Positions 18,701 through 26,033 of a stretch of DNA of 31,534 nucleotides are shown in pieces. The notes beneath the pieces are model-generated. The model was not told the origin of the DNA. It saw only the letters and a program-made list of their open reading frames with translations, and searched no databases. Where the stretch lies: the NCBI GenBank assembly GCA_964392615.1, contig CAYMRB010000057.1:1-31534 (forward strand). Direction: 5' to 3'. Source of the DNA: CAYMRB01 sp964392615. Lineage in GTDB: Bacteria; Planctomycetota; UBA8108. The number at the start of each line of letters is the position of its first letter. Position 1 is the stretch's first letter. The position numbers were made by a program, and so were the translations under genes.

Positions 18701-19379
18701 GGGTGAACTCGCCGATCAAACGAGCGTTCTCGCCCGTGTCCTTGCCGCGGTAGAAGCTGGCAAGTCGGTACCACGCCGAGCCGAACGACGGCTGCAAGAG
18801 GAGCGCCTTGCGCAGCTCGCGCATGCCGTTCTCCGCATCGTTCTTGTCCGCGAAGACCGAGCCGAGCTTGTAGCGCGCGTGCGGATCATCGGGATCGAGC
18901 TCGACGACGCGCCGGAATCGTTCGAGCGCCGCGTCGAGCCGATTGAGATGGTGATCGAGAACGCCGAGACAAAACAGCGCGTGGCGGTTGTCGGGGTCGA
19001 GCTCCAGCGCGCGCTCGAACGCGCCGCGAGCCACGTCGTACTCCTGCACGTTCAGCGCGGCGAGACCGCGGTTGACGTGCGCCGCGGTCCACTCCGGATA
19101 GCGCGTCGCGAGTCGGTCGAAAATCTCGCGCGCCTTCGAGTACTCGTACCGCTCGAGAATCGCGACGCCCTCGTTCATCGCCGCGACGTCGGAGTCGACC
19201 GATGGACGGAGGAAGTACGCGATCGCGAAGGTCGCTCCGACGGACGCGGCGACGAGGAGCGCGAGCGCGGGCCGCCGCGATGATCGCTCGGGCGGGGATT
19301 CGGATGCTGCCAACAGGACTCTCCGTCGGGCTCTTCTCCGCTGACGCTGGGCCTCCGCGTGCCGGACCGACCGCGTCAA
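15723..19379 (-). CDS. Membrane-anchored TPR / FG-GAP / ASPIC-UnbV-like protein
   Basis: This is a 1218-residue protein. The only in-frame start near the beginning is TTG 19379, since a stop lies just upstream; a second TTG at 19313 is possible. A basic N-terminus leads to one membrane anchor (about 37-56). TPR repeats fill about 68-235 (EYDVARGAFERALELDPDN; RLDAALERFRRVVELDPDD). FG-GAP-like loops run from about 298 to 600 (GDLDGDGALELVL, GDLDGDTDLDLLL, ADLDGDIDLDFLV). An ASPIC/UnbV-like segment (about 678-752) has LACGLADGRLADQLRVLWPDG. A long C-terminal region (755-1218) opens with PVLFAWNGTELEFVADFLG, as in related bacterial proteins, and has no assigned function. The gene ends in an ATGA overlap with the sigma factor, so it is first in a TPR-propeller/sigma/kinase operon. 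A sensor or envelope-assembly role is possible but unproven. Confidence 0.88.
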   Translation of the reverse strand: MTRSVRHAEAQRQRRRARRRVLLAASESPPERSSRRPALALLVAASVGATFAIAYFLRPSVDSDVAAMNEGVAILERYEYSKAREIFDRLATRYPEWTAAHVNRGLAALNVQEYDVARGAFERALELDPDNRHALFCLGVLDHHLNRLDAALERFRRVVELDPDDPHARYKLGSVFADKNDAENGMRELRKALLLQPSFGSAWYRLASFYRGKDTGENARLIGEFTRLKEANAAILVGEKYGEAGRYSLAIRGTTPPGAGAGSSRVWRPAPVAFGTPRSISRATRSIDTTLGAVAAGLALGDLDGDGALELVLCGVPTQDGGAAATQVAVHEVGADGAWQLSRTLAVDAALCALGDLDGDTDLDLLLSCSDRLRVFINDGAGAFGEAPFEVGEPAAQGTPVRLALVDVDSDWDLDIVSLRHVAANGAIRSVVRVLSNNRDGEIGALGSFRDIATQCGIASFDFAVAELVIADLDGDIDLDFLVIDGRSGRPHAFANDRAWKFHAVEMPTELAAPGVRSTVVCDLDADGHEDVVALCGDRAIAWRNLGQLRFAVDDAFASRAGSVGGTAGCAFDFRLELRTSLLVVDGRMSGSDGAKGAKRGAVWVGADAATVAIPSDATPRTAAAVVNCVDRTGRIQLIVSDDAGVRAYDLTTPGARFVADLAGPKAADVKAEAERSNPGAIGATVELRVGRRALVRQLMAGAAGGTACDATRLACGLADGRLADQLRVLWPDGILQSELALVGGKVHTIDETERKPTSCPVLFAWNGTELEFVADFLGVGGLGYFEAPGRYSQPDPTEMLHLPHLKPRAAEDGGGDVWDLRVLESLEECTYLDSARLVAVDHPASVTVLPLEMFAIAGPAPGYELLAFDRQILPCVARDQDGRDVTQRVRELDRSYAPDLERDARFAGVLRRAQAIELEFPDSIEGIIDDSRSGVRPVLFLFGYIEYGYSTTNFAAAQAGFAPHAPTFSVERDGRWVPLREDWGFPGGYPRWMAVDLADLLRRGDRRLRIETNLEIAWDQILLASAGPPQGLDVHELDADRADLRYRGFPAAPPPGDDVEGFRYGEFEPWDHFRAMPGRYTRYGDVRELLRDDDDRFAILGPGDEIRFEFRADRLPRVSPNRVRSFFWKSGGYCKDMDLYTGDGEGIEPLPFAGMRSYPLADGEAYPSRRVLTEYRRRWNTRVIEGGHRTAVRDVMPSGSDTRELQGLRGRKAARSR

Positions 19380-19403
19380 CGGCTCGCGGCCTCAGAAACA
19401 TGT

Positions 19404-19432
19404 TTGCCGCTGTTGGGCGTAGATTCTACAAT
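19404..19432 (+). promoter_or_regulatory. Candidate sigma-70-type promoter for the zinc-ribbon gene
   Basis: TTGCCG, 17 nt, then TACAAT matches the vegetative promoter pattern (4/6 and 5/6). Transcription would begin near 19439, leaving a leader of about 155 nt before the GTG at 19596. The palindrome GTAGATTCTAC (19419-19429) overlaps the -10 box and could be an operator. The leader contains a small hairpin, TCCGTG-AGAA-CACGGA, around 19441-19456. Confidence 0.4.
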
Positions 19433-19450
19433 CCGTGGGCTCCGTGAGAA
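19423..19450 (-). promoter_or_regulatory. Candidate divergent promoter for the TPR-sigma-kinase operon
   Basis: On the minus strand, TTCTCA, 16 nt, then TAGAAT (5/6 to the -10 consensus) faces the operon starting at 19379. A start near 19416 would give a short leader of about 35 nt. The -10 boxes of the two divergent promoters overlap at 19427-19428 within the same 11-bp palindrome, so the two transcripts could compete. A promoter used by an ECF sigma factor would look different, so autoregulation is not visible here. Confidence 0.3.
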
Positions 19451-19595
19451 CACGGATTCCGGCCCTCGGAGAGTGGGTCTCCCTCGGTCGACCACGCCTC
19501 GGAGCGGATGTCCGAAGCAGTGGTCCGGAGGGTGGGAGCGCCTTTGCCGGAGAAGTCGATCTCTGGACGATGGCACGACCCAGGAGGTTTTTGCA

Positions 19596-20447
19596 GTGGA
19601 TTCAGGCGGCTCGAAGCCCCGACAGGATCAGTCTCCCCACGACCGTCGAGAAGACTCCGCCGCCCCGCACGAAGGCCACGACGAGCTCCGCGATGATGCG
19701 CTCGACGCCGAGAGCTGCGACGACGAGCCGTCCGAATCGAAGACGTTCACCTTCGAGCTTCGCGTCGAGGGCCCGTTCGATGTCGACGTGACGGTCGACG
19801 TCGGCACCTGGCCGCTGTCGGAGGAGTCCGAAGCGACCGCCGAGCCCGCCCCGGACGGCTTCCTGTACCTTCCGAAAAGCCTCGAGCTGCCGATCCCGAC
19901 CGAGCTTCACTCGGTGTACGAAGAAGGACCGTTCACGACGTGTACGGCTTGCGGTGGCAAGCTGCGCGGACGATCGGACGAGCCGGCGGACGGAACGGGT
20001 GCGGACGGAACGGGTGCGGACGGGACGGGTGCGGACGGTGACGCGCGGCTCTACGAGATCCAGAAGGTGTACCGCGGCAGCGAGGTCATCTTCGAGACCG
20101 CGATTTGCCACCCGTGCGGCGAGCGATTGGCGGGCGAGGTCTCGCGCGAATCGCTCGACGCCATGAAGGGCTTCCTTCTGTGCAACTTCAAGCCGTCGGC
20201 CGACCTCTGGCACTGCCACTTCTGCGGCATGCCGCGGCAGTTGTTCCGCAACTACAACCTCGTGGGCGTTTGCCGTGACGGCTCGCTCCTCCTGCCGTCG
20301 ATCGTGATGTGCGAGAAGTGCGGCGAGGGCCTGAACGGTCGCTTGTCCCAGAAGACGAAAGACGTCCAGGGTGACTTCATCCAGGACAACTTCCCCGGCG
20401 TGCCGGCCGACCTGGACCTCTACCCGTCGCTGCCGGGGCTGGTTTGA
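19596..20447 (+). CDS. Hypothetical double zinc-ribbon protein
   Basis: This is a 283-residue protein that I do not recognise. The GTG at 19596 is preferred because a perfect AGGAGG lies 8 nt before it; the open frame extends upstream without a ribosome-binding site. The N-terminal 50 residues are acidic and look disordered. Four CxxC pairs lie at 116/119, 171/174, 207/210 and 239/242. They fit two zinc ribbons, each closed by a CxxCG knuckle (CTACGGKL with CHPCGERL; CHFCGMPR with CEKCGEGL). The first ribbon is interrupted by the expanded repeat DGTGA (about 132-148). No signal peptide or membrane segment is seen, so a cytoplasmic protein is likely, perhaps one binding nucleic acid or protein. 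It stands alone between the divergent operon and dedA. The gene call is good; the function is unknown. Confidence 0.8.
   Translation: MDSGGSKPRQDQSPHDRREDSAAPHEGHDELRDDALDAESCDDEPSESKTFTFELRVEGPFDVDVTVDVGTWPLSEESEATAEPAPDGFLYLPKSLELPIPTELHSVYEEGPFTTCTACGGKLRGRSDEPADGTGADGTGADGTGADGDARLYEIQKVYRGSEVIFETAICHPCGERLAGEVSRESLDAMKGFLLCNFKPSADLWHCHFCGMPRQLFRNYNLVGVCRDGSLLLPSIVMCEKCGEGLNGRLSQKTKDVQGDFIQDNFPGVPADLDLYPSLPGLV
19986..20038. repeat. 15-bp tandem repeat (about 3.5 copies) inside the zinc-ribbon gene
   Basis: GCGGACGGAACGGGT repeats at 19986-20000, 20001-20015 and 20016-20030 (one change in the third), with a partial copy to 20038. It encodes (ADGTG)n. Because the unit is five codons, copy-number changes would lengthen the loop between the two Cys pairs of the first zinc ribbon without shifting the frame. 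Confidence 0.88.
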
Positions 20448-20575
20448 CGCCGCGTGTCTCGATCGCCCCATCGGCAAGGCGGCCTGTGAGGGAACTGTAG
20501 GGTGACCCTCGCGCGCTGCACACAAACGTCACGACCGCGATCCACAGTCGCGTCACGCGTTATCGCGTTCGGGGA

Positions 20576-20604
20576 TTGAGCTCTCCCGGACCGGGACGTA
20601 AGAT
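20576..20604 (+). promoter_or_regulatory. Candidate promoter giving a near-leaderless dedA transcript
   Basis: TTGAGC, 17 nt, then TAAGAT (4/6 each) ends only 8 nt before the dedA ATG. Initiation at the usual distance would fall at or within 2 nt of the start codon. No Shine-Dalgarno sequence is visible before that ATG, which agrees with a leaderless message. The match to consensus is modest. Confidence 0.3.
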
Positions 20605-20612
20605 CCACGGCC

Positions 20613-21413
20613 ATGGAACTCCTGGCGATCGAGGCCAGCACGGTCCTCCACTACATCCTCGAATACCAGTACGTCGCGATGTTCGGCGTCCTCTTCTTGT
20701 GTGGCGTCGGCTTGCCGCTGCCCGAAGAGGTGCCGCTGATCGCGAGCGGTGTCGTCGTCGGTTTCGGGAAGGCGGACTTCTTCCTCGCGTCAGCGACGTG
20801 CGTCTTCGCGATCCTGATCGGCGACACGATCATCTTCAATGCCGGCCGCCTCGTCGGGAAGCGGTTCCCGGACAGCTGGTTCATCCGCTTCATCAACAGC
20901 GAGAAGGTCCGCAGGTTCTTCGCGAAGCACGGACGCAAGGCCGTGTTCTTCGCGCGTTTCTTCGCCGGCATCCGCATCGGTGTCTACGCCTACGCCGGCC
21001 AGCACGGCATGCGCTGGCCGCGCTTCATCTTTCTCGATCTGCTCGGCGCGCTGATCTCCGGTCCGACGTCGGTCTGGCTCGGCATGTACGCGGTCAACCG
21101 CCTCGGCGGCGAGACGCCGGACGAGAAGCTCGAACGGGCGCTCGAGCTGTTCCACGAGTACAAGCCCTGGATCATCACCGCGATCTGTATCCTGATCGCA
21201 TTCGTCATCGGCTTCGCGATCTGGAAGACGCGCGGCTGGCGCAAGGCGATTCACGCGGAGGACACTTGCGAGCACGTCGAGCTCCTCTCGACGCGCGACA
21301 AGGAACCCGGGCTCGACGGCGGCGGCGACAACGAGGACGACAGCGACAATGCGCGCGCTACAGTCGTCCAGCAGGATGGTACGAGCGATCCAGCAGATCG
21401 ATCGGATGCATGA
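20613..21413 (+). CDS. DedA-family (VTT/SNARE-associated domain) inner-membrane protein
   Basis: This is a 266-residue polytopic membrane protein. The family signature is clear: GLPLPEEVPLIASG (33-46), then FFARFFAGIRIGVYAYAG (112-129) with the conserved arginines (Arg115, Arg121), and GMRWPRFIFLDLLGA. A further hydrophobic span lies at about 178-196 (IITAICILIAFVIGFAIW), followed by a hydrophilic acidic tail of about 65 residues. DedA proteins act as lipid transporters (undecaprenyl phosphate or phospholipid scramblases in characterised members) or in membrane homeostasis; which applies here cannot be told. The tail overlaps the end of glcF on the opposite strand by 56 bp, and that overlap lies wholly in the poorly conserved tail. 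Confidence 0.9.
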   Translation: MELLAIEASTVLHYILEYQYVAMFGVLFLCGVGLPLPEEVPLIASGVVVGFGKADFFLASATCVFAILIGDTIIFNAGRLVGKRFPDSWFIRFINSEKVRRFFAKHGRKAVFFARFFAGIRIGVYAYAGQHGMRWPRFIFLDLLGALISGPTSVWLGMYAVNRLGGETPDEKLERALELFHEYKPWIITAICILIAFVIGFAIWKTRGWRKAIHAEDTCEHVELLSTRDKEPGLDGGGDNEDDSDNARATVVQQDGTSDPADRSDA

Positions 21414-22659
21414 CCTCGACGCGGTCGTCCGCGCCGAGCCCTGATCGGATCTGCAGGATACACCCGGGGTTTCCCGTAACGACGATGTCGGGAGCGGCAC
21501 TGCGAATCGCCGCGATCTTGTCGTCGCGCAGCGGCGTGGCGAGCTCGGGATGCAGCAGGTTGTAGACGCCGCCCGAACCGCAGCAGCGATCGCTGTGCGC
21601 CAGCGCGACCAGCTCGACGCCCGGAATCGTTCCGATCAACCGCTCGACGACACCCGCGCCGATACGCTGCGCGTGCTGCAAGTGACACGGCTGGTCGTAC
21701 GCGACGCGACACACGAGCGGGTGGAGCGGCGGCACGATGCCGATCTCCTCGAGCAACTCGCACACGTCGCGCACCGGCACTTCCCCCCCACCGACGACGA
21801 GCGGCTCCTTCAGCGCCGCGCCGCAACCGGCCGCGTTGACGACGATCAGGTCGACACCGGCCGCGCGAAACGCGTCGGAGTTGCGCCGCTCGAGCTCCCG
21901 CGCCTCGCCGAGCATCCCCGTGTGGCGATGCAGCGCGCCGCAGCACGTCTGCTCCGGCGGGATCACGACCTCGCAGCCATTCCTCCGCAACACCCGGATC
22001 GTCGCGCGATGCGTCGCCGCGAACCAGTCGGACGCGATGCAGCCCAGAAACAGGCCCACGCGCAACCGCGGCTTGTCGATGGCCGGCAACACCCCCGTCG
22101 CGATGCGTCGCAGCGCCGGACGCGGGATCGGCGGCTGCATCGCGTGAACGTCGGCCAACCGCTTCGAGAGGCGCGGCAGGACGAGATCGACGAGGCGCGC
22201 GACGCGGCTCGCCTGATAGGCCCAGATCAAATCCGACAGCGCCGCGATGCGGCCGCGATGCGGCAGCACGTTCTGCATGAGGAACCGACCGAGCCAGCGA
22301 CGCCAGGGCAACCGCCACCACGCGCGCGCCACCGATCGCGCGCCGTCGTGTTCCAACTCGTCGCGGAACGCTTCGACCAGCTCTCCCATGCGGACGCCGG
22401 CCGGGCAGTGCGTCTCGCATGCACGGCAGACGATACAGCGATCGAGATGCGAGAGCACTGCCGTCGTCAGCGGCTCGCGGCCTTCAGCCCAGCTGCGCAT
22501 CGCGTAGATGCGACCGCGGGGCGAATCGGTCTCGCGTCCCGTGATCTCGAACGTCGGACAGCTCGCCACGCACAGCCCACAGTGCACGCAATCGAGCGTG
22601 CGGCCGTACTCTGCGAATCGGTCGAGGAACGACGCCTCGAGCTCGCGCGTCACAGTCAC
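21358..22659 (-). CDS. glcF: Glycolate oxidase iron-sulfur subunit GlcF
   Basis: This is a 433-residue protein. Two 4Fe-4S ferredoxin motifs lie at Cys24/27/30/34 (CVHCGLCVASCP) and Cys75/78/81/85 (CIVCRACETHCP). Two cysteine-rich CCG domains follow: CCGALHRHTGMLGEARELE and CCGSGGVYNLLHPELA, the second leading to GNPGCILQI. The C-terminal HPIDLLDRSY is typical of GlcF. The subunit passes electrons from the flavin subunits, which oxidise glycolate to glyoxylate, towards the respiratory chain. The GTG start overlaps the glcE stop (GTGA), so translation is coupled. It is last in the operon, converging on dedA. The length fits the family and the assignment is secure; related lactate utilisation LutA-type proteins are shorter. 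Confidence 0.93.
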   Translation of the reverse strand: MTVTRELEASFLDRFAEYGRTLDCVHCGLCVASCPTFEITGRETDSPRGRIYAMRSWAEGREPLTTAVLSHLDRCIVCRACETHCPAGVRMGELVEAFRDELEHDGARSVARAWWRLPWRRWLGRFLMQNVLPHRGRIAALSDLIWAYQASRVARLVDLVLPRLSKRLADVHAMQPPIPRPALRRIATGVLPAIDKPRLRVGLFLGCIASDWFAATHRATIRVLRRNGCEVVIPPEQTCCGALHRHTGMLGEARELERRNSDAFRAAGVDLIVVNAAGCGAALKEPLVVGGGEVPVRDVCELLEEIGIVPPLHPLVCRVAYDQPCHLQHAQRIGAGVVERLIGTIPGVELVALAHSDRCCGSGGVYNLLHPELATPLRDDKIAAIRSAAPDIVVTGNPGCILQIRSGLGADDRVEVMHPIDLLDRSYHPAGRL

Positions 22660-23948
22660 AGCACTCTCCCCGGACAGAAGAGTCCGCGCGGATCGAAGAC
22701 CCGCAGAACGCGTTCGCTGACCGCGACGGTCGGATCATCGGCGAGCGACCAACGGTGCTGACGGCGCACGGCCACGGGAAGGTAGAGCAGCACGCCGCGG
22801 CCCTCCGCGGACGCGATCGCGTCCGTCAACGGTGCGAGGGGAGCAGCGAGGCGCTCGGCGCCGTCGCTCCACTCGAGCACGACCTGCCCGCCGCGGGCGT
22901 CGATCGTGCACTCGTGTGCTGGCAGAGCGCCGAGGATGCGCTCGGTCGACTCGACGAACGACGCTACACGCGTCGGCAACATCGCGACGCGGACGACGGC
23001 GCGCCGATCGTCGACGCGATCGGCGGGATCGTATGCGCGCTGCAGGGCGCCGAGAAGCGTCGCGGCGAGCTCATCGCGAAGGTCGATGCGCTCGTCCCCG
23101 GAGGGCCGCAGCGTGTCGGCCTTGTCGACGAGCCAATCGGTCAAGCTGCGGTTGCCCTCGAAGAGCCACGCGACCGACCACGCCGCGAGGTCGCGATCGA
23201 TCGCTGCGGCGACGCGCGCGGTGGCCGTCGGGTCGAGGACGGCGAGAACGATCGGCTCGAGGGCTCGTCGGCGCAGCGTTGCCGCGAGCTCGAACGCCGC
23301 CTCGCGCGTGTCGAATACCGCCAGCGTACCGCGCCGCACCTCGGGCACCGGCCGCAGCTTGAAGTTGACGCGCGTGATCACGCCAGCCGTGCCGAGCGAT
23401 CCACAGACGAACTTCGCGATCTCGTAACCGGCGACGTTCTTCACGACCATGCCGCCGACCTTGTACGGGCGCCCGCCGCCGCGCACGCCGTGAACCCCGA
23501 GGACTTGCGCGCGCAGGTCGCCACATGCAGCGCGACGCGGCCCGGTCAACGCGGCCGCGGTCAGCCCGCCGACGGTGCTGCCGGCGCTCGCCGGGAGAGG
23601 GAAGTCCACCGCGAGCTCCTGGCCGTTCGCCGCGAGCCTCGCATGCAGCGTCGAGACGCGGCAGCCCGCCTCGACCCCCACCGTGAAGTCGTCCGGGTCG
23701 TACTGCAGGACGCCGTCGAGACGCGCCGTCGAGATCACCACGGGGCGCTCGCCGCCGGGCGGATTGCCGAGAAACGCGTGGGCGCCGGCCCCGGCCGGAA
23801 TCATCGCACGCCCCTCGGACTCGAACGTGCGGACCGCGTCGCGGAGCTCCTCGACATTCGCTGGCGTCACGCATTCGCACGCGTCGCCGTAGAACGCGCG
23901 CTCCAGCGGTGTCGCGGCTCGCTCTCTGTCGGGACTCTCCACGCTCAC
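22656..23948 (-). CDS. glcE: Glycolate oxidase FAD-binding subunit GlcE
   Basis: This is a 430-residue protein starting at GTG 23948, which overlaps the glcD stop as GTGA; the open frame continues upstream only as a shadow inside glcD. The PCMH-type FAD-binding region carries PAGAGAHAFLG (51-61), FTVGVEAGCRVSTLHARLA, FPLPASAGSTVGGLTAAALTGPRRAACG-type segments and the GlcE hallmark GGMVVKNVAGYEIAKFVCGS. It ends with VFDPRGLFCPGR, the usual tail. With GlcD and GlcF it forms the membrane-associated glycolate dehydrogenase, feeding glyoxylate into central metabolism. The sequence is somewhat longer than the E. coli protein (about 350 residues), with the extra length in its C-terminal half. Confidence 0.92.
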   Translation of the reverse strand: MSVESPDRERAATPLERAFYGDACECVTPANVEELRDAVRTFESEGRAMIPAGAGAHAFLGNPPGGERPVVISTARLDGVLQYDPDDFTVGVEAGCRVSTLHARLAANGQELAVDFPLPASAGSTVGGLTAAALTGPRRAACGDLRAQVLGVHGVRGGGRPYKVGGMVVKNVAGYEIAKFVCGSLGTAGVITRVNFKLRPVPEVRRGTLAVFDTREAAFELAATLRRRALEPIVLAVLDPTATARVAAAIDRDLAAWSVAWLFEGNRSLTDWLVDKADTLRPSGDERIDLRDELAATLLGALQRAYDPADRVDDRRAVVRVAMLPTRVASFVESTERILGALPAHECTIDARGGQVVLEWSDGAERLAAPLAPLTDAIASAEGRGVLLYLPVAVRRQHRWSLADDPTVAVSERVLRVFDPRGLFCPGRVL

Positions 23949-25384
23949 GGCAGACGCTCCGTCGCGGCGCGCGCTGGGCCGAGCTCGACGCACGATCGCG
24001 AGTCGGGAAACACCTTGTGCGGATTCGACAGCCCGGTCGTGTCGAGCGCGTCGCGCAGCTCCGTCTGCAGCGCGAGGTCGTCGTCGTCGAAGAGCATCGG
24101 CAGGAACTCCGCCTTCTCGATGCCGATGCCGTGCTCGCCGGAAACCGTCCCGCCCGCGTCGACGCACACCTGCAGGATCTCGCGCCCCGCCGCGAGCACG
24201 CGGGCTGTCTCGCCGGCGTCGCGACCGTCGTACGACAGGTTCGGATGCAGATTGCCGTCGCCGGCGTGGAGCACGTTGGCGAGCGTGACGTGGTATCGCG
24301 CGGCGATCGCGTAGAACTTCTGCAGCGTATCGGCGAGACGCGCCCGCGGCACGACGCCGTCGAGGATGTAGAGATCGGTGTTGATCCGCCCCATCGCACC
24401 GAACGCGCCCTTGCGGCCGGCCCAGAGCTTCTGGCGCTCGCCCTCGTCACGCGCGACGCGGAACTCGATCACGCCGCGAGCCTTGGCCAGCGCACGGATT
24501 CGCGACTCGTCCTCGTCCATGCCGGCGTCGAAGCCGTCGAGCTCGATCAGCAGCACGGCGGCCGCATCGCGCGGGTATCCGCAGCCCTCTCCCCCCTCGA
24601 CGGCCTGAATCGTCAGCTCGTCGAGGATCTCGAGCGCCGCCGGGAGGATTCCCTCACGCGTGATGTCGGACACCAGACGGCACGCCGCGTCCATCGAATC
24701 GAAGATCGCGAGAAACGTCCGGATCGCCGGCGGATTCGGCGACAGGCGCACGGTCACCTCGGTGACGACGCCGCAGGTTCCTTCCGTGCCGACGAGGAGC
24801 CCGTGCAGGTCGTATCCCCCGCCGGCGCCGAGCGGGCCGCCGGCTCGGACGATCTCGCCGTCCGGAAGCACGACCTCGAGACCCAGGACGTGGTCCGTCG
24901 TCATACCGTATTTGAGGCAGTGCGGGCCGCCGGCGTTCTCGGCGACGTTGCCGCCGATCGTACAGACCTTCTGACTCGACGGGTCGGGCGCGTAGTGGAG
25001 CCCGGCGTCGCACGTCGCGTCGGAGAGGCGCAGATTGATCAGGCCGGGCTCGACGACTGCGTAGCGATTCTCGACATCGACCGCCAGGATCCGACGCATG
25101 CGGTTCAGGTCGATGACGAGACTCGGCACCACCGGCGTCGCCCCGCCGCTCAGCCCCGTGCCGGCGCCGCGCGGCACGAACGGGACGCCGTGGCGCCGGC
25201 ACCAGGACAGCGCGGCGACGACGTCGTCACGCGACGAGCACAGCACGACGGCGAGAGGCGGCAGCTTGAAGATCGGCAGCGCGTCGCACTCGTAGACCCG
25301 CAGCTCGGCGGGATCGGTCACCAGACGCTCCGGGGGAAACGTCTCGCGCAGCTCGCGCAGCGACTCGTTCCTGTCCAACTCCAT
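23945..25384 (-). CDS. glcD: Glycolate oxidase catalytic flavin subunit GlcD
   Basis: This is a 479-residue protein, close to the family's usual size. ATG 25384 is preceded by a GAGGTGG ribosome-binding site about 9 nt away. The PCMH FAD-binding domain has VPRGAGTGLSGGA (70-82), then GGNVAENAGGPHCLKYGMT and LVGTEGTCGVVTEVTVRL. The C-terminal FAD-linked oxidase domain has ANVLHAGDGNLHPNL (His373 region) and SGEHGIGIEKAEFL (415-428), both hallmarks of the GlcD/D-lactate dehydrogenase group. It oxidises glycolate, and often D-lactate, to the 2-oxo acid. Having glcE and glcF directly behind makes glycolate the likely substrate. The operon leader is about 300 nt or more and contains an intrinsic terminator, so expression may be controlled by attenuation. 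Confidence 0.94.
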   Translation of the reverse strand: MELDRNESLRELRETFPPERLVTDPAELRVYECDALPIFKLPPLAVVLCSSRDDVVAALSWCRRHGVPFVPRGAGTGLSGGATPVVPSLVIDLNRMRRILAVDVENRYAVVEPGLINLRLSDATCDAGLHYAPDPSSQKVCTIGGNVAENAGGPHCLKYGMTTDHVLGLEVVLPDGEIVRAGGPLGAGGGYDLHGLLVGTEGTCGVVTEVTVRLSPNPPAIRTFLAIFDSMDAACRLVSDITREGILPAALEILDELTIQAVEGGEGCGYPRDAAAVLLIELDGFDAGMDEDESRIRALAKARGVIEFRVARDEGERQKLWAGRKGAFGAMGRINTDLYILDGVVPRARLADTLQKFYAIAARYHVTLANVLHAGDGNLHPNLSYDGRDAGETARVLAAGREILQVCVDAGGTVSGEHGIGIEKAEFLPMLFDDDDLALQTELRDALDTTGLSNPHKVFPDSRSCVELGPARAATERLP

Positions 25385-25680
25385 GCGGGCGTGCCACCTC
25401 GTTTGATGCGGGCCGCCATTCTACGTCCGGCTCCGAGACGATGCCAGCGGGCCGAACGCGCCGAGCGCGACCGAGACGGAGGGGGGAGTTCTGTCGCCTT
25501 TGCCGACATCGCGACCAGGCGAGGGAACCCACGGCGTCGGCGCGGGACGGACCGTCTCGCGGTAGCGCCCGCCAAGCCCGTCGCCCCCACGAGACGGCCG
25601 CCCCGAACAATCCCCGACGTGCCCCGAGCCGCGCTACGAAAACGGACGGGCCGCTCCCGAGGCGTCCGCCGCGGGAACGA

Positions 25681-25718
25681 AAAAAAGCCGGCCGACGGAC
25701 AAGTCCGCCAGCCGGCTT
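25681..25718 (-). terminator. Strong intrinsic terminator reading towards glcD
   Basis: On the minus strand, AAGCCGGC pairs with GCCGGCTT (25711-25718 with 25685-25692), with an inner stem GTCCG/CGGAC. The stem runs straight into six T residues (A-run at 25681-25686 on the plus strand). There is no T-run in the plus direction. No minus-strand gene lies just upstream, and the glcD start is about 300 nt downstream, so it must end either a small RNA or an attenuated glc leader. Confidence 0.75.
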
Positions 25719-25746
25719 CGTCAACGCGGGCGCGCAAAAGCAGAAT

Positions 25747-25786
25747 TCGAGGCTCCCGGAGCCGCCGGTCAGTGACCGCGTCTCGA
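25747..25786 (-). ncRNA. Candidate structured RNA or leader element upstream of the terminator
   Basis: On the minus strand, a short outer stem (TCGA/TCGA, 25783-25786 with 25747-25750) encloses two adjacent 5-bp hairpins: CGGTC-ACT-GACCG (25766-25778) and GGCTC-CGG-GAGCC (25751-25763). This would be a small three-way junction, followed about 30 nt later by the intrinsic terminator. It does not match the glycine or other riboswitch consensus I know. GC-rich DNA forms stems by chance, so this stays a candidate. Confidence 0.3.
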
Positions 25787-26033
25787 CAGGAACGCCGGGA
25801 CCTATAACAAATCGGGGACCATCCGATTCGCTTTTCCCTAAGTCGTTGTGAACGAAGGACCGCAACCGGACGTCGCCCGCGATGGGCCGATTCGGTCGCC
25901 CGCGGAGACCAAAAACTGCGGATGGACTGTCGCGATTCGCCACACCGCCCGGATGGCGGGCCTGCGAGCCGATAGAAGAGGGAGGGTATTCCGACACGCG
26001 GAGTCAGAAGTTGTCGGGCCCCACGGTTGGCTC

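Noticed and set aside
25747..25860. A glycine riboswitch upstream of glcD
   Set aside because: The conserved glycine aptamer core sequences are not visible on the minus strand.
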